In this document: positions 52,652 to 62,419 of the stretch, in pieces
Layout: every line of letters starts with the position of its first letter
How positions within the stretch are numbered: position 1 is the first letter of the stretch
Origin: Zeimonas sp003577305
GTDB lineage: Bacteria > Pseudomonadota > Gammaproteobacteria > Burkholderiales > Burkholderiaceae_E
Assembly (NCBI GenBank): GCA_030263385.1
Contig: SZOX01000012.1
Coordinates: forward strand, 139,595 to 203,594
DNA: 64,000 nt
Direction of reading: 5' to 3'
Notes under the pieces: generated by a model
Told to the model about the DNA's origin: nothing
Seen by the model: only the letters and a program-made list of their open reading frames with translations
Databases searched by the model: none
Position numbers and translations under genes: made by a program

Positions 52652-53863
52652 TCAGCGCACCAGCTGGTTGATCTCGATGATCGGCAGCAGCACCGCCAGC
52701 ACGATCACCAGGACGACGGCGCCCATCAGCAGGATCAGCAGCGGCTCGAGCAGGCTGGTGAGCGTGAGCGCGCGGCGCTCGGTCTCCTGCGACAGGGTCG
52801 TCGCGGTGCGCTCGAGCATCTGCGGCAGCTCGCCGGTGGCTTCGCCGCTGGCGATCATGTGGATCATCATCGGCGGAAACTGCCCGCCTGCCTTCAGCGC
52901 GCGCGACAGCGGTGCGCCCTCCCTCACCCGCGAGATCGCGTCGTGCACGTTCGAGCGCATCGACTCGTTCGACAGCGTGCGTGCGCCCGCCTCGAGCGCG
53001 CGGATCAGCGGCACGCCGGCGCTCGCCAGGATGCCCAGCGTCGAGGCAAAGCGCGCCGTGTTCATGCCGCGGATCAGCCTGCCGGCCACCGGCATCGCGA
53101 GCATTCGCCGGTCCCAGGCGAGCCTCGCGGTGGGCGCGCGAAGCGCGAGCCGCAGCGCGACGACCGCCGCCACCGCAAGCGCGAGCATCGCGAAGCCCCA
53201 GTCGCGCACGAAGTCCGACGTCGCGATCAGCGCGACCGTGAGCAGCGGCAACTGCTGGCGCGTCTGCGCGAACACGCCCACCACCTGCGGCACCACGTAG
53301 GTGAGCAGCGCGATGATCACCAGCGACGCTACCACGGTGACGATCGCCGGATAGGTGAACGCGAGCACGATGCGCTGCGACAGCGCGGTGCGCGCCTCGA
53401 CGTAGTCGGCCAGCCGGTTCATCACCAGCGCGAGATCGCCCGACTGCTCGCCGGCGGCCACCAGCGCCCGGTACACCTCGGGGAAGTCGCGCGGGAACTT
53501 GGCAAGGGCCTGCGCGAGCGTCTGCCCGGCGATCACCTCGCTGCGCACGGCCGCGAAGCGGTCGCGCACCGCCTGCCGGTCTGCCTGCTCGACCACTGCG
53601 CCGAGCGCCTGCTCGATCGGCAGGCGCGCCGACAGCAGGCTCGCGAGCTGGCGCGTGGCGAGCGCGAGCTCGGCCGCCCCCAGCCGGCCGGCGAGCACGC
53701 GCAGGCCGGCGCCGCCGGCCGCGGGCTGCACCGGATTCAGTTCGAGAGGCGTGAGGCCGCGCTCGCGCAGCAGGTTGCGTGCGTGCCGCGGCGAGTCGGC
53801 GTCGATGATGCCGCGCGCGAGATGGCCCGAAGGCTCGGCGGCTTCGTAACGGTAGGCCGGCAC
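52652..53863 (-). CDS. gspF: Type II secretion inner-membrane platform protein GspF
   Basis: This 403-residue protein is the platform of the type II secretion system. It has two T2SSF domains: DSPRHARNLLRERGLTPLEL at the N-terminus, FPRDFPEVYRALVAAGEQSG in the first domain, and FPPMMIHMIASGEATGELP in the second. Three membrane helices include IVTVVASLVIIALLTYVVP and LLILLMGAVVLVIVLAVLL. It starts with GTG, 16 bases after gspE, and couples the ATPase GspE to pseudopilus growth. Confidence 0.94.
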   Translation of the reverse strand: MPAYRYEAAEPSGHLARGIIDADSPRHARNLLRERGLTPLELNPVQPAAGGAGLRVLAGRLGAAELALATRQLASLLSARLPIEQALGAVVEQADRQAVRDRFAAVRSEVIAGQTLAQALAKFPRDFPEVYRALVAAGEQSGDLALVMNRLADYVEARTALSQRIVLAFTYPAIVTVVASLVIIALLTYVVPQVVGVFAQTRQQLPLLTVALIATSDFVRDWGFAMLALAVAAVVALRLALRAPTARLAWDRRMLAMPVAGRLIRGMNTARFASTLGILASAGVPLIRALEAGARTLSNESMRSNVHDAISRVREGAPLSRALKAGGQFPPMMIHMIASGEATGELPQMLERTATTLSQETERRALTLTSLLEPLLILLMGAVVLVIVLAVLLPIIEINQLVR

Positions 53864-53879
53864 GACGCGAGCCGCGCGG

Positions 53880-55319
53880 TCAGTCGCGGGTCACGCGCAC
53901 CACCTCGTCGGCCGAGGTGACGCCGGCCTCGACCCAGCGCCGGCCGTCGTCGCGCATCGACAGCATGCCGGCACGCAGCGCGGCCGCCCGGATCTCGGTC
54001 TCGGGGGCGTTGCGGTGAATCAGCCCGCGGATCCCGTCGTCGACGGTGAACAGTTCGTAGATGCCGGTGCGACCCTGGAACCCGGTGCGGTTGCAGGCCA
54101 CGCAGCCCACCGCGCGCCAGCCTTGCGTGACCGGATCGGGCTGGCGGCACTGCGGGCACAGCTTGCGCACGAGTCGCTGCGCGACCACGCCGAGCAGCGA
54201 CGACGACAGCAGGAACGGTTCGATGCCCATGTCGATCAGCCGCGTGACCGCCGAGACCGCGTCGTTCGTGTGCAGCGTGGCCAGCACCAGGTGGCCGGTG
54301 AGCGAGGCCTGCACCGCGATCTGCGCGGTTTCGAGATCGCGGATCTCGCCGATCATCACCACGTCGGGATCCTGGCGCAGGATCGAGCGCAGCGCCTTCG
54401 CGAAGGTCATGTCGATGCGCGGATTGACCTGCGTCTGCCCGATTCCCTCCAGGTCGTATTCGATCGGATCCTCGACCGTCAGGATGTTGGTCGTCGACGA
54501 GTCGAGTCGGCCGAGCGCGGCGTACAGCGTGGTGGTCTTGCCCGAGCCGGTCGGGCCGGTGACCAGCACGATGCCGTGCGGCTGGTGCACGAGGCGGTCG
54601 AACGCGGCCAGCGTGTCGGCGCTCATGCCGAGCCTGGCCAGGTCGAGGCGGCCGGCCTCCTTGTCGAGCAGCCGCAGCACCGCGCGCTCGCCGTGCCCGG
54701 TGGGAAGCGTCGACACGCGCACGTCCATCGGCCGCCCGCCGATGCGCAGCGTGATGCGGCCGTCCTGCGGCAGGCGCTTCTCGGCGATGTCGAGCTGCGC
54801 CATGATCTTGATGCGCGAGATCAGCGCGGCGTGCAGTTCGCGGCGCGGCCGCACCACGTCGCGCAACGTGCCGTCGATGCGAAAGCGCACCAGCGAGGTG
54901 GTCTCGAACGGCTCGATGTGGATGTCGGAGGCGCCGTCGCGGCTCGCCTGCGTGAGCAGCGCGTTGATCATCCGGATGATCGGCGCGTCGTCCTCGGCCT
55001 CGAGCAGGTCTTCGATCTTCGGGATGTCCTGCAGCAGGCGCGACAGGTCGAGATCGCTCTCGACCTCGTCGACCACCGATGCCGCCGACCCTTCCTGCTG
55101 CGAATACGCGCGCGAGATCGCGGCGGCGAGTTCCGCCTCGGGCTTGTGCACCGTGACCAGCCGCAGCGGCAGCGTGCGCGTCAGCTCGGCCAGCGCCTGT
55201 CGTGGCGTGCGATCGCCGATCCAGACCTCGACCGCATCGCCCGAGACGCCGGTGACCAGCACCTGGTGGGTGCGGGCGAATCCGTAGGGCACGTAGCGCG
55301 CAGGCGAGACGGCGGCCAT
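53880..55319 (-). CDS. gspE: Type II secretion ATPase GspE
   Basis: This 479-residue cytoplasmic ATPase has an N-terminal GspL-binding domain, then the T2SSE core. Walker A is GPTGSGKTTTLYAAL (about 246-260), the Asp box is ASDIHIEPFETTS, and the Walker B/His boxes are DPDVVMIGEIRDLETAQ and GHLVLATLHTND. A tetracysteine zinc site is present as LCPQC...GCVACNRTGFQG. It drives pseudopilus assembly with GspL, GspM and GspF. The gene follows gspD after nine bases. Confidence 0.95.
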   Translation of the reverse strand: MAAVSPARYVPYGFARTHQVLVTGVSGDAVEVWIGDRTPRQALAELTRTLPLRLVTVHKPEAELAAAISRAYSQQEGSAASVVDEVESDLDLSRLLQDIPKIEDLLEAEDDAPIIRMINALLTQASRDGASDIHIEPFETTSLVRFRIDGTLRDVVRPRRELHAALISRIKIMAQLDIAEKRLPQDGRITLRIGGRPMDVRVSTLPTGHGERAVLRLLDKEAGRLDLARLGMSADTLAAFDRLVHQPHGIVLVTGPTGSGKTTTLYAALGRLDSSTTNILTVEDPIEYDLEGIGQTQVNPRIDMTFAKALRSILRQDPDVVMIGEIRDLETAQIAVQASLTGHLVLATLHTNDAVSAVTRLIDMGIEPFLLSSSLLGVVAQRLVRKLCPQCRQPDPVTQGWRAVGCVACNRTGFQGRTGIYELFTVDDGIRGLIHRNAPETEIRAAALRAGMLSMRDDGRRWVEAGVTSADEVVRVTRD

Positions 55320-55328
55320 CGGCGGGTG

Positions 55329-57707
55329 CTATCGGTCGGGCGCCGGAGCGAGCGACGTGCCGGGCCGAAGCGGCACCATCACCTCGTTCGGCGCGTTCTG
55401 GATCACGGTGCTCGGCCGCGAGGCCGAAACCGGCGCGGGCGGCTGTGCGGCCATCCCGGCCGCCACCCCCTGCTGGTCGGCCGGCCCGGCCGCCGAATCA
55501 CCCCGCGGCGGCGGCGGCATCGGCGGAAGCGGGGTCGGCTTCATGTCGGGCAAGGCCCAGTGCGACGGCAGCGCCGAGTCGCCGCGCAGCCCGCGAATGT
55601 AGTCGTAGCGATCGGCGGTGATGCCGTGCGCGTCGCTGCCGTCGCGCACGATCACCGGGCGCAGGAAGACGAGCAGGTTGGTCTTGACGCGCTTGCGCGA
55701 GTCGTAGCGGAACAACTGGCCGACCACCGGCACGTCGCCGAGCCCGGGCACCTTGTCTTCGTTGCCCTCGATGCGCTCCTCGATCAGGCCACCGAGCACG
55801 ATGATCTGGCCGTCGTCGACCAGCACGTTCGACTCGATCGCGCGCCGGTTGGTGATGATCCCCGCCGACAGCGTCGTGCTCTGCACGCTCGACACCTCCT
55901 GGAAGATCTGCAGCTTGACGGTGCCCGATTCCGAAACCTGCGGCTTCACGCGCAGCGTGGTGCCGACGTCCTTGCGCTCGATCGTCTGGAACGGGTTGAC
56001 CGACGCGCCGCCGGTGCCGGTGGCGGTGAACTGCCCGGTGATGAAGGGCACGTTCTGGCCGATGATGATGCGCGCCTCCTCGTTGTCGAGCGTGAGCAGG
56101 TTCGGCGTGGCCAGGATGTTCGCGTTGGCGCCGCTCTCGAGCGCGCGCGCGAGGAAGCCGAGATTGAGCACTTCGCCGACGCCCGGCACGTTGATCGTGC
56201 CGCGCACCACGCCCAGGTTCAGCCCGGTGCCCACCGAGCCGATGTTCGCCGCCACGTCGAGGATGTTCGAGCCGCTGCCGCGCGCAGCCAGGTTGGTGCC
56301 GCCGATGGCCCGGGTCGAGCCCTGCGGCGAGCCGAGGAACTGCCACTGCACGCCGAGCTCGGCCGCCTTGTCGGCGCTGATCTCGAGGATCAGCGACTCG
56401 ATGAACACCTGCGCACGGCGCGCATCGAGCTTGTCGATCACCGCGCGCAGGTTGCGGTACACCGGCTCGGGCGCGGTGATGATCAGCGAGTTGGTCGCCG
56501 GATCGGCGGCGATGATCGCGCCCCCTGCGCTCACCGTGACCGGCGTGCTGCTCGAAGGCTGCAGCGGCGTGGTGGCCGCACCCTGCGCCTGCATGCCGGG
56601 CCGCCCCGGCTGCAGCGCCGAACCTTGCGGCAGTTGCGGCGGCGTCTGCGCGGTCGCGAGGGGGCCGCCCGCCGCGCCGCCCGCGCCGTCGCCGCCCAGC
56701 ACGCCGCGCAGCGTCTGCGCGAGCTTCACCGCCTCGGCGTTGCGCAGGTAGACCACGTTGACGTTGCCGGGCCGCGCGCTCGGCTGATCGAGCCGCGCGA
56801 TCAGGCTCTTGGCCAGGTTCAGCTTTGCCGCACTGGTCGCGCGGATCATGATCGAGTTCAGCCGCGGATCGGCCATCACCGTGACGCGCTGGCCCGGATC
56901 GACCTGTGCGCCGGGACCGGCGCGCGATGCGTCCTCGAGCATGCGCGCCACCGGGATGGCAATGTCGGCGGCCACCGCGTGTTCCACCGGCACCACCTCG
57001 ACCTCGCTGGTCGACGGACTGTCGAGCGTGGCGACGATGCGCGCGATCCGCTGCAGGTTCGCCGCGTAGTCGGTGACCACCAGCGAGTTGTTGCTGGGAT
57101 ACGCGACGACCGTGTTGTTCGGCGAGATCAGCGGCCTGAGCACCGGCACCAGGTTGGTCGCCGATTCGTAGTTCAGCCGGAACACCTGCGTCACCACCTG
57201 GTCGCTGGCCGCCGACGGGGCCCGCCCCACGGTCACCGGCGTGGCCTGCAGCTTCGCGTCGGCCTCCGGAACGATCTTCGTGAGCGTGCCGGTCTCGACC
57301 ACCGCGAAGCCCTGCGAACGCAACGCCGACTGCAGCAACTGCCACGCCTGCGCGCGCGTGACCGGGCGCGGCGTCTCGAGCGTCATCTTGCCGCGCACCC
57401 GCGGGTCGATGACGAAGGTGCGGTCGAGCAGGTGGCCGAAGGCGCCGATCACCGAGTCGACATCGGCGTCCTTGAAATTCAGCGTGACCGTGTCGCCCGC
57501 CGTTGCCGGCGCGCCGGCCGCCCGGGTTGCAGCGGCGGCACCGGTCGAGGCGGGCTGCGCATGCGCGGTTGCGGCAGCGAGCGCGCACCCGAGCGCGAAC
57601 GCAGCGGCGGCCGCGATGGATGGCGCCGTACCGCGGATGGGCCGCAGCGGCGCGTCGCGGTCAGGCGGACGCGCGGACCTGTGTCCGCCTGGCTTGTGCA
57701 CGCTCAT
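55329..57707 (-). CDS. gspD: Type II secretion outer-membrane secretin GspD
   Basis: This 792-residue secretin forms the exit channel. A long basic N-region and signal peptide (cleavage near ATAHAQ, residue 51) precede N0-N3 periplasmic domains (TLNFKDADVDSVIGAFGHLL; VFRLNYESATNLVPVLRPLI; VNVVYLRNAEAVKLAQTLR; Gly/Pro/Gln-rich loop around 350-390). The secretin core has QNVPFITGQF, VGTTLRVKPQVSESGTVKL and DVPVVGQLFRYDSRK. A Pro-rich C-terminal tail ends the protein; no pilotin gene is near. Its ATG overlaps the gspN stop. Confidence 0.95.
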   Translation of the reverse strand: MSVHKPGGHRSARPPDRDAPLRPIRGTAPSIAAAAAFALGCALAAATAHAQPASTGAAAATRAAGAPATAGDTVTLNFKDADVDSVIGAFGHLLDRTFVIDPRVRGKMTLETPRPVTRAQAWQLLQSALRSQGFAVVETGTLTKIVPEADAKLQATPVTVGRAPSAASDQVVTQVFRLNYESATNLVPVLRPLISPNNTVVAYPSNNSLVVTDYAANLQRIARIVATLDSPSTSEVEVVPVEHAVAADIAIPVARMLEDASRAGPGAQVDPGQRVTVMADPRLNSIMIRATSAAKLNLAKSLIARLDQPSARPGNVNVVYLRNAEAVKLAQTLRGVLGGDGAGGAAGGPLATAQTPPQLPQGSALQPGRPGMQAQGAATTPLQPSSSTPVTVSAGGAIIAADPATNSLIITAPEPVYRNLRAVIDKLDARRAQVFIESLILEISADKAAELGVQWQFLGSPQGSTRAIGGTNLAARGSGSNILDVAANIGSVGTGLNLGVVRGTINVPGVGEVLNLGFLARALESGANANILATPNLLTLDNEEARIIIGQNVPFITGQFTATGTGGASVNPFQTIERKDVGTTLRVKPQVSESGTVKLQIFQEVSSVQSTTLSAGIITNRRAIESNVLVDDGQIIVLGGLIEERIEGNEDKVPGLGDVPVVGQLFRYDSRKRVKTNLLVFLRPVIVRDGSDAHGITADRYDYIRGLRGDSALPSHWALPDMKPTPLPPMPPPPRGDSAAGPADQQGVAAGMAAQPPAPVSASRPSTVIQNAPNEVMVPLRPGTSLAPAPDR

Positions 57708-58489
57708 GTTCCTATTTTAATGATGGTTCGACTGCCTTCACGCGGCCCGATCACGCCCAGAAACGAATCGAGACTCGCCCGCTCGGCAGGATCGGCACTC
57801 GCCTCGGCGGTGAAGCGAAGACCGGTCTGCGCCGTGAAGCTGCCGCTTCCCTGCAGCCGAAGCGGCCCGGCGAGCGTCTGGATGCTCAGGTCGGCCTGCC
57901 CGCCCCGACCGACGATCTCGACCCGATAGCTGCCCAGCGGCCTCACCGGAGTCATCGCCGACGAGGCGTCGCGCAATTCGATCTGCGCGCGGCCTTCGAG
58001 GCCGCCCTGGCGCAGCGTCAGGTTCTCCCAGCGCAGACTGAGCGCGCCCGAGGGTCGCAGCGTGTTCCACGGCGAGCCCATCCTGCCCAGATCCACCGAG
58101 GGCAGCGCCACCGCGCCGCCACTCACCCTGACTTCGCCGTAGCTGCCCTGCACGCGCACCGGCTGCGCCATGCCTTCGATGCCCAGCGAGGCATCGACCT
58201 GGCCGATCAGGAGCGGCAACGCGCGCACGTTCCAGTCTATCCGGCCCGGCACCGCGACCCCGGCCACCGCGCTCCGGTTCTCGCCCGCGGCACCGGTGTC
58301 GACCAGGACCAGCCTGCCCGAGCCTTGCCAGATCGATCCGCTCGTCTCGGCGAGCCGCATTCGTCCGCTGGTGGCGCGTGCCAGCGCGAGATCGGCAAAG
58401 CTGGCCGGCGCGCTCGCGACCAGCGCAAGCACGGCCCCGAGCAGCCCCGCGAGCGCGTAAGCCAGGATCCGTCCGGGGTGCAGGCGCAC
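57704..58489 (-). CDS. gspN: Type II secretion protein GspN
   Basis: This 261-residue bitopic inner-membrane protein has one N-terminal helix (ILAYALAGLLGAVLALVAS) and a periplasmic GspN domain with RLAETSGSIWQGSGRLVLVD and MGSPWNTLRPSGALSLRWE. GspN occurs in a subset of T2SS and has no defined enzymatic role. The start is a GTG at 58489, one base after the gspM stop, and the stop overlaps gspD by four bases. Confidence 0.88.
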   Translation of the reverse strand: MRLHPGRILAYALAGLLGAVLALVASAPASFADLALARATSGRMRLAETSGSIWQGSGRLVLVDTGAAGENRSAVAGVAVPGRIDWNVRALPLLIGQVDASLGIEGMAQPVRVQGSYGEVRVSGGAVALPSVDLGRMGSPWNTLRPSGALSLRWENLTLRQGGLEGRAQIELRDASSAMTPVRPLGSYRVEIVGRGGQADLSIQTLAGPLRLQGSGSFTAQTGLRFTAEASADPAERASLDSFLGVIGPREGSRTIIKIGT

Positions 58490-58490
58490 G

Positions 58491-58991
58491 TCAGCGATCC
58501 TCCCGGTGCGGCAACTCGAGCGCCACCCGCGCCGAGACCACGCCCACGCCGGTCTCGCGCGTCACTGCGGCATCGGCCACGCGCAGTCGCGACTCGCGGG
58601 CGGCCGCTTCGAGCCAGACGAGCCAGGCCGCGTAAGGCACGCTCTTGAAGCGCACCTCGAAAAGGTTGCCGGTGAGCGTGAGCTGCGCGAGCGCCGGCCG
58701 CAGGCCCGCGCTCTCGATCGACTGCTCGAGCCGCGCCTTCACTGCCTGCGGCGAGTCGGCCGCACCTGACACCGCGCCGAGGCGGCGTGCCTCGTCGGCC
58801 AATTGCTCGGCCCGGGCGAGTTGCGTGCGCATCGTCGGCAACTCGGTCTGCAGCCGTCGCCGCGCGTCCCATGCCGGCTCGAACAGCACCAGCCAGACCA
58901 GAGCCAGCGCGAGCAGCGCCGCGCCGGCGATCAGAACCTGCCGCTCGCGCGGCGTGAGCATCTGCCATCTTTGCAGCAGCGCCTCGAGCAT
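58491..58991 (-). CDS. gspM: Type II secretion protein GspM
   Basis: This 166-residue inner-membrane protein has a short cytoplasmic start (RWQMLTPRERQVLIAGA), one helix (ALLALALVWLVLFEPAW), a coiled-coil segment (RRLQTELPTMRTQLARAEQL) and a ferredoxin-like periplasmic domain. This is the standard GspM plan; it binds GspL. ATG 58991 lies 14 bases after the gspL stop. Confidence 0.88.
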   Translation of the reverse strand: MLEALLQRWQMLTPRERQVLIAGAALLALALVWLVLFEPAWDARRRLQTELPTMRTQLARAEQLADEARRLGAVSGAADSPQAVKARLEQSIESAGLRPALAQLTLTGNLFEVRFKSVPYAAWLVWLEAAARESRLRVADAAVTRETGVGVVSARVALELPHREDR

Positions 58992-59005
58992 GATCGTCGC
59001 GGCCC

Positions 59006-60421
59006 TCAGCGCAGCAGCGCGACCGTGGCGGTCGGCTCGCGCTCTGCGTCGAACTTCACCGACAGCCCCTGTCGCTGGCAATCGCGCGCCAGGATTTCGC
59101 GCACCGAGCGCGCCTCGAAGAAACCCGGCTGGAAACGCACGCGAAGTCGCGCGTCGCGGTATTCGACGCTCGCCAACGAGTCGGTCCCCTGCGCGCCCAG
59201 CGCCAGCGCGAAGCGGGTGAGCAACGGGAGGAAGTCTTCCGGCCCCGGCTGCCCCGCTCGGGTGCGCAGGCCGGTGACTTCGCGCTGCATCTGCATCAGC
59301 GGCTCGATCACCAGCGGCGTGTTCGGAAAGGCCTGTCGGAAAGTGCGCTCGGTCTGCGCCTTCAGCGTGGCGCGCTCCTGCGCGAGCACGCCCCAGTGCA
59401 GGTTCAGCCCGAGCAGTGCGGCCGCGATGACGGCGCCGCCGAGGATCGACGCAGCGCGCCAGGCGCGCCAGTCGATGTCGGCGAACCACCGGCCGGCGGC
59501 CGTGCCGCGGCGCGCCGCCAGCAGATCGACCGGCGCGGGCTGCGGAAACGGCAACGCGCGGACGTCGGCATCGAAACCGGCGCGCGCAGCCGCCTTCAGC
59601 ACCGGCGTCTGCCAGCTCGGGTCCTCGACGAACACCGCCAGCCGACGGCGCAATCGGGGCGGCTCGGAAGGCAGTTCGCGCGCCGCGAGCCCGGGCGCCG
59701 CCTCGCCGTCGGTCCCTGGCGGCCGGTCATCGACCGCGAGGGGCGCAAACGGGGTCGAAGCCGCGCCCGCGCTCGCCACGAGCGCCACGATCGCCTCGGC
59801 GCGCGCATCGGCATCCGACGAGGCGCTCCAGCCGAGTCCGTCGAGCGCTCCGGTGCGCAGCGCCAGCCCGTCGTTCACGCAGGCGAGCGCAGTGCGGTCG
59901 GCGTCGGCGGGCAGCGCAAGCTGTGCCGGCCATGCACCCTGCACCGTGATGCCGCGTCGCTCGAACGCACCGACCACGAACTCGAGCCAGCCGCGATCGA
60001 TCGCCGCCACGAGACGCCGCCCCTCGCCATCGACGCGCGGTCCCACCGCATAGGCGCACGACTGGGGATCCTGCAGCAGCATCTCCTCGACCACGTTGGG
60101 CAGCGCCTGCTGCAGCCGCGCACCCGAGAGCGCCGGCACCACGACCTGCAGCAGGTTGACGTCGCGGGCGTCGAAGACGAGCGTGGCCGTCTTCAGCGCC
60201 GGCAGCGCGTCGAGACTCACGCGAACGTAGCGGGCGGTGCTCGCGCTGCCGAACACCGTCACCGGCACGCCGCCCGGAGTCGCGGCGCCGCCGACCTTGT
60301 CGGACACTGCCACAGGCAGCATCGCCAGCAGCACCGGTTCGGTGGCGAAGGCGCGCTCGCCGATCGCGCGCGGCGGCACCCAGACGATCGCCTGCCCCTT
60401 CCTCAGTACCTGTGCTGCCAT
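59006..60421 (-). CDS. gspL: Type II secretion protein GspL
   Basis: This 471-residue inner-membrane protein has an actin-like cytoplasmic domain (about 1-330, with LVFDARDVNLLQVVVPALSG and LQQALPNVVEEMLLQDPQ), one helix (SILGGAVIAAALLGLNL) and a periplasmic ferredoxin-like domain. It links GspE to the membrane platform. It overlaps the end of gspK by 19 bases. Repetitive Ala/Pro-rich stretches (about 215-270) lengthen it a little. Confidence 0.9.
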   Translation of the reverse strand: MAAQVLRKGQAIVWVPPRAIGERAFATEPVLLAMLPVAVSDKVGGAATPGGVPVTVFGSASTARYVRVSLDALPALKTATLVFDARDVNLLQVVVPALSGARLQQALPNVVEEMLLQDPQSCAYAVGPRVDGEGRRLVAAIDRGWLEFVVGAFERRGITVQGAWPAQLALPADADRTALACVNDGLALRTGALDGLGWSASSDADARAEAIVALVASAGAASTPFAPLAVDDRPPGTDGEAAPGLAARELPSEPPRLRRRLAVFVEDPSWQTPVLKAAARAGFDADVRALPFPQPAPVDLLAARRGTAAGRWFADIDWRAWRAASILGGAVIAAALLGLNLHWGVLAQERATLKAQTERTFRQAFPNTPLVIEPLMQMQREVTGLRTRAGQPGPEDFLPLLTRFALALGAQGTDSLASVEYRDARLRVRFQPGFFEARSVREILARDCQRQGLSVKFDAEREPTATVALLR

Positions 60422-61389
60422 ATGAGTTCCACGCGGCCGGTGCCGCGGTAAAGGAGCGCTTCGCTCTGCGATTCGACCCGCCCGAAGCGTACCATCCCCC
60501 TCACGAGGAAGAAGTCCGAGCCGACGGACAGCAGGTTGGCCGGTAGCGTCGGCGAGCCGTCGAAGCGCGAGCGCGCCACGTCCAGGCTCGCGAAGAAGGT
60601 GCGCTGGCGCACGCCCTCGACGAAGCGTCGCGCCGACTGCAGGTCGATCTCGTCGATCACGGCGGCCAGCACTTCGGGCGGGGCGGTGTTGACGTTGATC
60701 TTCGAGCCTTCGGTGACCACCTCGCCGGCGCCCACGCGCACCCGCTTCGGCAGGAAGACGACGAATGGCTCGAGCGCTGCGATGGTCGCCTCGTCGAAGC
60801 CGGGCACGCTGCGCAGGTCGGCGAGTTTGAGCAGCGGAAGCGCCGAGGCGGGTGCCCTGTGGCCCTGAACGAGCGGCGGATAGGCCTGCTGCAGTCGCAT
60901 CTGCAGCAGGCCGGCCAGGCTCTCCGGGCGCCCGACGGTCGCCAGCAGGCGTTCGAACGCCTCGCGATGCACCGCCGACGGCAGTCCGTCGATCACCAGG
61001 TTGTTCAGGTTCATGCGCGCCTGGGCATCGAACATCTGCCCGGCCAGCCGCGCCTTGCCGCCTTCGTCGCTGATGCGGGCGCCGCCGGTCACCGTCTCGT
61101 CGAGGACGGTGTCGGCCACCGGCGTCGCCCACAGCTCGCCCAGGTGATCGACCGCCCCGGTCGTGCTGCGGTCGACGCGCAGCACCACCGACGCCCAGTC
61201 GAGCACCGCGGTCTCGATCCAGCGCATCTGCGCGAGCGCCAGCCGGTTTTCCACCGAGCGAACCGTGACGTGTTCGCGCCAGAACAGGCCGCTCACGATG
61301 AGCGTCGCCAGCGTGATCAGCAGCAGCACGCTGATGATCGCCACGCCGCGCTGTGCGGCGCTCCGTCCGGGGTGCACGGCACGGCGCAT
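60403..61389 (-). CDS. gspK: Type II secretion minor pseudopilin GspK
   Basis: This 328-residue pseudopilin caps the pseudopilus tip with GspI and GspJ. The prepilin site is AQRG followed by VAIISVLLLITLATL, with Val at +1 and no Glu at +5 as expected for GspK. The SAM-like domain has LRSVPGFDEATIAAL and KINVNTAPPEVLAAVID. It starts two bases after the gspJ stop. Confidence 0.93.
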   Translation of the reverse strand: MRRAVHPGRSAAQRGVAIISVLLLITLATLIVSGLFWREHVTVRSVENRLALAQMRWIETAVLDWASVVLRVDRSTTGAVDHLGELWATPVADTVLDETVTGGARISDEGGKARLAGQMFDAQARMNLNNLVIDGLPSAVHREAFERLLATVGRPESLAGLLQMRLQQAYPPLVQGHRAPASALPLLKLADLRSVPGFDEATIAALEPFVVFLPKRVRVGAGEVVTEGSKINVNTAPPEVLAAVIDEIDLQSARRFVEGVRQRTFFASLDVARSRFDGSPTLPANLLSVGSDFFLVRGMVRFGRVESQSEALLYRGTGRVELIWQHRY

Positions 61390-61391
61390 GA

Positions 61392-62060
61392 TCAATCGGC
61401 CACCGCGAAGACGCGGGCGATGCGCTCGCCGCGGCTCACCAGGACCACCTCGACGCCGGTGACTTGCGGTATCGCAGGCCTGGCCGTGCCGGCTGCGGCG
61501 GCCGGAATCGCCGACGCCTGCGCGGCCGCCGCCAGCAGCGGCGCGAGCGAAGCAGCCGGCAGCCAGCCGCGACCGTCGAGCCAGCCGCGGAAATCCACCG
61601 ACTGCACCTCGCGCAGGATCGGTTGCCAGGTGAACGGCGCGACCGGCACCTGCTGCGTGCCGTCCGGCGACGGCGCAGCCCACGCGCTGAAGCCGCGCTC
61701 GAACACGCCGTCGCGCAGCCGGTAGATCACCCGCTGCACCTGCACCGCGTCCGAGCCGCGAGTCTCGCGCAGCAGCGCGAGCGAAGAGGGATCGTCGTCG
61801 GTGGCCAACGAGAATGCGATCGACGGTTCGGGGAGCCCGAGCAGGCGGATCGGCCAGGAACGGCGCAGGTCTTCCTCGATCTGCGTCATCGCGACGGTGA
61901 GCGAGCGCAGCTCGTCGGAAGCCGAGACGATGCGGTCGCGTCCGCGCAGCACCGAATCCATGCCGCGCCAGCTGAGCACCGCCAGCACCGACAGCAGCGC
62001 CACCGCCACCAGCAGTTCGAGCAGCGTGAAGCCGTGCGCGGCGCGCCGGCGCGCTCTCAA
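61392..62060 (-). CDS. gspJ: Type II secretion minor pseudopilin GspJ
   Basis: This 222-residue pseudopilin has the prepilin motif AAHG followed by FTLLELLVAVALLSVLAVL, then SWRGMDSVLRGRDR and a C-terminal beta-rich domain with YRLRDGVFERGFSAW. It starts at TTG 62060, whose bases overlap the gspI stop (TTGA), because no ATG or GTG is close to the prepilin motif; an ATG far upstream would run through gspI. An Ala-rich insert (about 180-205) is unusual. Confidence 0.88.
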   Translation of the reverse strand: MRARRRAAHGFTLLELLVAVALLSVLAVLSWRGMDSVLRGRDRIVSASDELRSLTVAMTQIEEDLRRSWPIRLLGLPEPSIAFSLATDDDPSSLALLRETRGSDAVQVQRVIYRLRDGVFERGFSAWAAPSPDGTQQVPVAPFTWQPILREVQSVDFRGWLDGRGWLPAASLAPLLAAAAQASAIPAAAAGTARPAIPQVTGVEVVLVSRGERIARVFAVAD

Positions 62061-62419
62061 GGCAACCTCGTTGAGAATCCGACCAGCCGCGCGAGCCGGA
62101 AGGAACCATCCTCCGCGAACACGCTGACCTCCACGCGGCGGAACAGCGGATTCGGCGTCTGGATCACGTCTTCGCGACACGCGAGCACCACGTTCGCCTG
62201 GCTGCAGTCGTACTGGCGGCGGCCGAGGTTCGGCCACTCGTGCGCGATGCGGATCTGCGCCAGGCGGTTCTCGGCGCTCCACTGCGCAAGCGTGCGGGTG
62301 CGCAGGTCGGCACTGTTCACCGCGAGCGAGGCCGTCGCCTGGATCGCCGCCATCAGCGCGACCGCCGCGATCGTCATCGCGACCAGCACTTCGATCAGCG
62401 TGAAGCCGCGGCTACGCAT
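62057..62419 (-). CDS. gspI: Type II secretion minor pseudopilin GspI
   Basis: This 120-residue pseudopilin has a very short leader RSRG followed by FTLIEVLVAMTIAAVALMA, then QWSAENRLAQIRIAHEWP, the usual GspI segment, and VEVSVFAEDGSFRLARL. It is the core of the tip complex. ATG 62419 overlaps the gspH stop (TGATG), and its own stop overlaps the gspJ start. Confidence 0.92.
   Translation of the reverse strand: MRSRGFTLIEVLVAMTIAAVALMAAIQATASLAVNSADLRTRTLAQWSAENRLAQIRIAHEWPNLGRRQYDCSQANVVLACREDVIQTPNPLFRRVEVSVFAEDGSFRLARLVGFSTRLP

Noticed and set aside
54015..57929. 1304-residue frame opposite gspE, gspD and part of gspN
   Set aside because: It is antisense to several unmistakable secretion genes and has no domain of its own.
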